Shown: piece by piece, positions 58,066-64,000 of the stretch
Layout: each line of letters starts with the position of its first letter
Position numbering within the stretch: the stretch's first letter is position 1
NCBI RefSeq assembly: GCF_000003195.3
Contig: NC_012879.2
Location: forward strand, 39,328,565-39,392,564
Direction: 5' to 3'
DNA: 64,000 nt
Source: Sorghum bicolor
Taxonomy: Eukaryota > Streptophyta > Magnoliopsida > Poales > Poaceae
The notes under the pieces: model-generated
What the model saw: the letters and a program-made list of their open reading frames with translations, nothing else
What the model was told of the DNA's origin: nothing
Databases searched by the model: none
Made by a program: the position numbers and the translations under genes

Positions 58066-59958
58066 ATGTATCCTTTTTCTTTTCTTTTTTTTACCACACT
58101 CACCTTACCATTTTCACCATACCACATGGATTTCACTCCTATCTATAAATTCTTTGCTACAAAGGGCGAGTTATTAGAGCCACCACCATCATCACATCCA
58201 ATTCTTACAGATGGCTACGACCTCGGCCCTGATCTAATAGCCATGATTCAAGAGCAACCATTCTCTGGGCAAGTAGATGAAGATCCATACACCCACCTTA
58301 GAGAATTTGAGCAGTTGTGCTCTTGCCGATCTATTTCCGGCATGACACAAGAAACCCTTAAATGGAAATTATTTCCATTCTCCCTTTTAGGAAGAGCAAA
58401 AAAGTGGTATGCTCATTCTGTAGGAGGCGTTAATGGAAGTTGGGATCAACTTCGGAACAACTTTTATCTCGCTTTCTTCCCACTTTTACGAATCGCTGAC
58501 CTTAGAATAGAAATTCTTACATTCAAACAAAGAGAGAAGGAAACTTTAGGAGCAGCTTGGGCTAGGTTCACAAGCCTTACCAATTCCGGTCCAAACCTTT
58601 CCCTGCCTAGCCACGTACTGTACTACCACTTTTATCGTGGTCTAAACAAGGAAGCTGCTCTTCACCTCGACATTGCTTCAGGAGGCTCATTCACACACAA
58701 ACTCACAGATGACGGGAGAGCTATCCTAGAGAGAATCCTTGAAAATACCCCTTACACAGGCATTTATGATGAGTTTCCTGAAAAAGAAAAAGAAGTCGAG
58801 CCTGATCCTAAACCAAAAGATGAGGGACTTGCAACCGAGTTAGAAATTCCATCTGACCCATCTATTAATTTGGTTGTAGAGAAACTTCCTGATAAGGGAA
58901 TGCAAAACCAACTAAGGTATGATGAACCACCACCTTTAGAGCATCCTTTCGAATTCGAGGAAGATCTTTTTGAAGACTATGGAAACACCTCGAATTTTCC
59001 CATCCAAACACGACCTCTAGCAAGGACCACTCAATCCGTTCTAAGAGTAGAATTTGTTGACATAGAACACATCAAAAGCCTTTCGGCTATTCTGAGTTAT
59101 GAATGGCTAACAGAAGCAGAGCTGTCTCCTGAGGTAGCTCGAATCATCACTCCTTCAACCATTCTTCTATGCCAAATTAGAAGGTCCGCTAGGAAAGTCC
59201 ACTACAATCCATATATTGGGATAAATTTTATTTCCAAGGAGTTAGCTGACACTCTTTATCCCAACGAGTCCATAACCCCATCTCAAAAACTTTTACAAAG
59301 TCCATCTGGATTAATTGTAGAAGGCCATGGGGTATTAAGGGCAGTTCTTGTTAGAATCAAGGACTCTGGAGTATGTCTAGATTTTCACATTTTTGACATA
59401 TCGGAGATTCCTCTCTTGATTGGCAGACCAATCATGAAACTTCTACAAGAACAACCACAACAAGGTCATTTAGACTTCAAGGTTGGGAATTCCACTATTA
59501 TTGTTCCTCTTGCTAGATCAATTAACACGATAGTGGAACCCAAACTTGAACCAGATCCTATTGAGGAGATCTTGATTCTAACTCAAGAGGAGATGACCCA
59601 ACCATTCTTTAATTATGAACACTTTGTTCAAGAAGAAGAAGAGTTGGTAGAACCCGTTGAGCTAGACAAAAATGAACAACCTTCACTTCCTTCGATAGAA
59701 TTAAAACCTCCTCATTCTAGCCTTAGATATGTCTTTTTGCACAACAACCCAAAAACTCCAGTAATTATCAATGACAAGCTTTCCAATTATGAAATACAAC
59801 AACTTGTCACTATTCTTGAAAGGCATAGATCAGCATTTGGCTACTCTCTCGAAGATCTCATGGGCATTAGTCCCATTCTCTGCACTCATCGTATCCCTAT
59901 TGATCCCAATTTTACACCTTCAAGGGAACCACAACGGAGACTTAACAATGCTATGTGA
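58066..59958 (+). pseudogene. gag: C gag and protease-like region
   Basis: 630 codons ending at an in-frame TGA (59956-59958) that interrupts an otherwise continuous gag-pol frame. The second M (58126, MDFTP) is a plausible alternative start. The gag core is at about residues 60-220 (PFSGQVDEDPYTHL, KWKLFPFSLLGRAKKWY), close to D gag. An acidic linker follows. A protease-like fold region is at about 380-480 (IGINFISKELADTLYP, then FDISEIPLLIGRPIMKLL), but I see no D-S/T-G triad. The frame continues into the N-terminal part of RT (EPQRRLN). Confidence 0.85.
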
Positions 59959-62590
59959 GAGGTTGTTAAGAAAGAGGTCCTCAAACTCTATCGTGCTGGG
60001 ATTATTTATCCTGTGCCACATAGTGAGTGGGTTAGCCCTGTCCAAGTAGTGCCAAAGAAAGGAGGAATGACGGTCGTTAGGAATGAGAAGAATGAACTCA
60101 TCCCTCAACGAATTGTCACTGGGTGGCGTATGTGTATTGACTATCGAAAACTCAACAAGGCTACAAAGAAAGATCACTTTCTGTTACCCTTCATTGATGA
60201 AATGTTGGAACGGCTTGCAAACCACTCTTTCTTTTGTTTCCTTGATGGTTATTCTGGATATCACCAAATCCCAATCCATCTAGATGACCAAGAAAAGACT
60301 ACCTTTACATGCCCGTATGGAACTTATGCATACCGACGAATGTCGTTCGGGTTGTGCAATGCTCCAGCTTCTTTCCAACGGTGCATGATGTCTATTTTCT
60401 CGGACATGATTGAGAAGATCATGGCGGTTTTCATGGATGATTTTACCGTCTATGGCAAAACCTTCGATCATTGTTTGGAGAATTTAGATAGAGTCTTGTA
60501 GCGATGTGAAGAAAAGCACTTAATCTTGAGCTGGGAGAAATGCCATTTTATGGTTCAGGAAGGAATAGTGCTAGGACATAAAGTGTCCGAACATGGTATA
60601 GAGGTGGACAAAGCAAAGATTGAAGTTATTGAAAAACTTCCACCTCCCACGAATGTGAAAGGAATCCATAGCTTTTTGGGACATGCAGGGTTCTATAGAC
60701 GCGTTATCAAGAACTTCTCTCAAATTGCAAGACCCCTAACTAGTCTCCTAGCTAAGGATGCACCTTTCATCGTTAGTGATGAGTGTCATGAATCTTTTCA
60801 AACTCTTAAGAAAGCACTCATCTCAGCCCCGATTATCCAACCACCTGATTGGAATCTTCCTTTTGAGATCATGTGTGATGCTAGCGATTTTGTGGTTGGC
60901 GCCGTTTTAGGACAAATCAAGGATAAAAAGCATTATGCCAGATTCTACGCTAGCAAAACCTTGTCTGGACCACAGCTCAATTACACTACAACTAAAAAAG
61001 AGCTTTTGGCTGTTGTCTTTACTGTAGACAAGTTTAGATCTTACTTAGTGGGGGCAAAGATAATCATCTATTCAGACCATGCTGCTCGCAAATACCTCCT
61101 CACTAAGAAAGATGCTAAGCCTCGTCTAATTCGATGGATTCTTCTACTCCAAGACTTTGATATAGAAATCCGAGATAGGATGGGAGTTGAGAATTCCGTA
61201 GCCGACCACTTATCTAGGCTTCAATATAAGGAAACACATGATGAGCTTCCCATAAATGACTACCTAAGGGATGACACCCTGCTTAAGATAACACATGCAG
61301 ATCCATGGTATGCAGACATCGTAAACTTTATAGTAAAAGGCTATGTCCCACCTGGTACAAACAAAAGCAAGTTGCTTCACGATAGTCGTTTCCACCTTTG
61401 GGACGAGCCATATCTTTTCCGAGTTTGCTGATGGACTCTTGAGAAGGTGTGTTCCTATGGCTGAGGCTACTCAAATTATGGAAAGATGTCATGCCTCGCC
61501 ATATGGAGGACACTATGGAGCATTCCGGACACATGCTAAAATTTGGCAAAGTGGCTTTTTCTGGCCAATGATGTATGAAGATACAAAGGACTTTGTCAGA
61601 AGATGCCACCGATGTCAAAAACATGGGAATATCAACTCACGAAATGAAATGCCTCTCACAAATAATCTTCAAGTAGAACTTTTCGATGTATGGGGCATTG
61701 ATTTCATGGGACCATTCCCTATATCTGGAAATTGTGAATATATGTTAGTAGCTGTGGACTATGTGTCCAAATGGGTAGAAGCCCTACCTTGTCAATCAAC
61801 TGATTCAAATCATGCCAAGAGAATGTTCCATGAAGTAATCTTTCCTCGCTTTGGTATACCCCGAATAGTTATAAGCGATGGAGGTTCCCACTTCATCGAC
61901 AAAATCTTCCCGAAGTACCTAGCCGATCATGGAGTTCGACACAACGTCGCAACACCATACCATCCTCAGACTAGCGGTCAAGCCAAAACATCTAACAAAC
62001 AAATCAAAAATATTTTACAAAAGACCATAGATGAGATGGGTAAGGGGTGGAAGGACAAACTTCCTGATGCACTTTGGGCATATAGAACTACATTCAAAAC
62101 ACCCATAGGCATGTCACCTTATCAACTTGTATATGGAAAAACTTGTCACTTGCCTGTGGAAGTAGAGTTTAAGGCTCACTGGGCACTCAAGAAATGGAAC
62201 ATGGATCACCACCTTGCTAGTGAGAATCGTGTGATGCAACTATCTAAGCTAGAAGAATGGAAAGAGAAATCCTACCACGATTCAAGGATCTATAAAGAGA
62301 GAACTAAACGATGGCATCATAAGAGAATCAAGCACAACGAGTTGAAGCCTGGAGATAAGGTTCTACTATTCAATTCAAGAGTTAAGCTCTTTGGGCATGG
62401 TAAGCTACGAAGTAAGTGGGATGGACCATACAAGGTTATTGACACTTCAACACATGGAGCCATTACCATCCAAGACGACATAGGTAACACTTTTAAGGTA
62501 AATGGTCAACGCTTGAAAATCTATCTTGAGCCACAAAACAACCTGGTAGAGGAACTTGATGTGATTGAGTTCATAGAATTCTCATATTAA
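59959..62590 (+). pseudogene. pol: C pol: RT, RNase H, integrase (Athila-like)
   Basis: RT: WVSPVQVVPKKGG, CIDYRKLN, FGLCNAPASFQRC and VFMDDF (60427-60444), interrupted by TAG at 60499-60501. RNase [16 protein letters not shown] and [11 protein letters not shown] single frameshift near 61425 moves into the frame of integrase, which runs open to 62590. Integrase has the C-C of its zinc region (RCHRCQKHG), then GIDFMGPFP and ISDGGSHF with two catalytic aspartates. The third acid, expected 36 positions after the second, is K (AAA at 61985-61987, SGQAKTSN). The C-terminus ([16 protein letters not shown]) lacks a chromodomain, as usual in Athila. No env-like ORF follows. Confidence 0.88.
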
Positions 62591-63816
62591 GCTCTCATAA
62601 GCTCTAGACAATTACCTAACAATTAACATGCTCCACGAGTTTTGTTGTCTATTTGGGTTGTGCAGGATTTTGAGGCTTAAGAAGAGTGAGACCAAACATG
62701 CAGGCCACAAGAGTGAACGACTATGTCAACATCCAGCTTGGGGGAGGCACCCCCACGTGTATCTAGATAAGTATTACTTTTCTTTCTTGGTTTTATTTAC
62801 TAGTATTTGGAAAAAAATAAAAAAAATGCACAACCATGAAACCAAACAAAGTTTTTCTTTTGAGTAATATACAATAGTTTTGTGTAATCCTATGTTTTAA
62901 ATAAAATAAAAAGAAAGTTTGATCCAAGTCTAGGTAATTGACAAACTAGATATGAGAAGGTCTGAGCTACTATTTAACTTGTTCCAAGTTTCGCTAGGGT
63001 TCTGGAGATTTTATCTTTTGAAAAACTAAAAATTCACAAAAAAATGAGATCATAATACCTAGAGTCTTAATAGATATAAATATTAAAACTGTGGGCTCTT
63101 GCTTTGTTCAAGCCATTGTTAAATTCTTGTAGTTTTGGTTGAGAGAATTATCATGCTCCAAAGATCAAGATCTTTTTTGTTTAAAAAATATAAAAGATTC
63201 ACTCTTCTGAAGTATTATTGCGTTAGAGGCATGGGACTATGCAAACAATTGATTCAAAAGAAAGAGTGAGACGAGAGGTAAAAATGGACAAGTGTCCGAA
63301 GTAGAATTAGAGGTACAAAGATACCCACCTGAGTGAAAAAAAGATGGACACGTGTCCGACAGTAGAATTAGGGGTACTTGCTACCCACTTAAAAAAAGAA
63401 AAAAAATGATAGCCCATGGTCCCTCTAATAAGCAATATGCCAGTAAGAGATGACAAACTTTTCAAAAAGGTCAAAGGTTTTGATCTAGGAGTATGACATT
63501 CCTCTCCCTTGCTCCTTGCTTTGACATAGCAAAATGCAAAGTAAGTATGCTAAAACTTTTAAAGCTCTACTTATATATCTTTCGAGAAGAAGGCAAATAC
63601 CTTAGTTTTATTTTGGAAACTTATAAAAACTCTAGAACAAAGGTAAGACAGAAGAACTTGAGACATAGTGCTTGACTTGATCGTTCTGTTTCTCAATCAC
63701 TTAAGACCTTAGTGATAACTTAAAAACCATATAGTAAGAAGCATAAAAGTAACCCCTATTTTCTTGCTGATTTTAGCTTTGCTCAGGGACGAGCAAAGGT
63801 TAAGCTTGGGGGAGCT
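62591..63816 (+). other. C 3' untranslated internal region
   Basis: No gene supported. It contains a polypurine-like CAGCTTGGGGGAG at 62734-62746, two tandem hairpin units at 63286-63386, a pre-tract hairpin at 63777-63798 (CTTTGCTC/GAGCAAAG, loop AGGGAC), and the polypurine tract AAGCTTGGGGGAGCT at about 63802-63816. Confidence 0.78.
63286..63386 (+). other. Two tandem copies of a hairpin pair in C 3' region
   Basis: Unit 1: GGACA-AG-TGTCC (63286-63297) and GGTA...TACC (63312-63325). Unit 2: the palindrome GGACACGTGTCC (63346-63357) and GGGTA-CTTGC-TACCC (63372-63386). D1 and D2 share this order. Confidence 0.6.
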
Positions 63817-64000
63817 TGTTGACGGTCCTTAATGCTCACATTTAACAGTCAACTAATCATGGAAAAGGATCCAAATGCAACTAACACCCAGACTTAGGGT
63901 TTTATCTGACAGAATTCCACGAGTTTTGGTGTTTGTCTATTTATGGAGGGGGTTATCAGGAAATATGGAAGAAAGGCCCACATGTCAGGATTACATAGAG
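63817..64000 (+). repeat. C 3' LTR, first 184 bp
   Basis: Starts TGTTGACGGTCCTTAATG and is cut by the window end. It is nearly identical to 14991-15174, with a few changes such as AACAGTCAAC instead of AACCGTCAAC, so the two C LTRs have begun to diverge. Confidence 0.88.

Larger units (their letters stand above)
14991..64000 (+). mobile_element. C: Athila-like Ty3/gypsy element, split by B, 3' end off window
   Basis: 5' LTR in two parts (14991-15918 and 57662-58006, 1273 bp in total), tRNA-Asp primer site, a long gag-pol frame (58066-62590), a 1.2-kb 3' untranslated region, polypurine tract, and the first 184 bp of the 3' LTR. The 41.7-kb B complex lies inside the 5' LTR. It inserted into LTR G. 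The coding region has two in-frame stops, one frameshift and a changed integrase catalytic residue. Confidence 0.88.

Noticed and set aside
62591..63816. An env-like ORF downstream of pol in C, as in some Athila elements
   Set aside because: The longest frames are about 60-80 codons with no signal peptide or membrane segment pattern.
1..64000. Repeated 19-kb units or short hairpins as a CRISPR-like or integron-like array
   Set aside because: The repeats are LTR retrotransposons in a plant-type genome; there are no regular short repeats with unique spacers.

Overview
The window is a block of nested LTR retrotransposons from a plant nuclear genome, most likely a grass with a large genome. I see no host gene, tRNA, rRNA or CRISPR array. 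The plant assignment rests on plant-type Ty3/gypsy lineages: Tekay/Del-type chromoviruses with multi-kilobase LTRs and an initiator-Met-type primer site, Athila-type elements primed by tRNA-Asp, and a Tat-type remnant. Clade names come from recognising protein motifs by eye, not from a search.

Layout. (1) 1-2475, minus: a short, internally deleted Athila-like element (A1) whose two LTRs belong to different families. (2) 2575-11609, plus: an old Tekay-like element F with a 3.95-kb 5' LTR, an extra ORF ('ORF0') upstream of gag, and decayed gag and pol lost after RNase H. (3) 11610-12458: a remnant that looks Tat-like, with an integrase C-terminus on the minus strand and a spliced-looking ORF tail on the plus strand. 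(4) 12459-14990: the start of another long Tekay-like LTR (G). (5) 14991-64000, plus: Athila-like element C, whose 5' LTR is split by (6) and whose 3' LTR runs off the window. (6) 15919-57656, minus: Tekay-like element B as a tandem array LTR-internal-LTR-internal-LTR with three 4.5-kb LTRs, flanked by the target duplication ACAGC. (7) Inside each B internal region, at the same base of the reverse transcriptase, sits a copy of a gag-only Athila-like element D (D1 23046-30652, D2 41260-49133).

Order of events inferred from nesting: the Tat-like piece, then F and G, then C into G, B into C, D into B, then duplication of a B unit already carrying D by unequal exchange between LTRs, then a deletion of about 845 bp at the end of D1. 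B copy 1 and copy 2 carry different inactivating lesions.

How the parts work together. B and F carry gag, protease, RT, RNase H and (B only) integrase with a C-terminal chromodomain-like segment, the module chromoviruses use to target chromatin. C carries gag-pol with three reading-frame lesions plus a substitution at the integrase catalytic glutamate. D carries only gag and would need enzymes in trans; it shares LTR ends, primer site, polypurine tract and 3' hairpins with C.

The most unusual feature is F's ORF0. It begins with a close copy of the histone H3 N-terminal tail (16 of 20 residues of H3 positions 2-21, keeping the A-R-K-S context of K9), followed by a region shared with B's ORF0, a coiled coil and an acidic tail. 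Other structural signals are hairpins with compensatory base changes at LTR 5' ends, just upstream of the polypurine tracts, and in the 3' untranslated regions of C and D.
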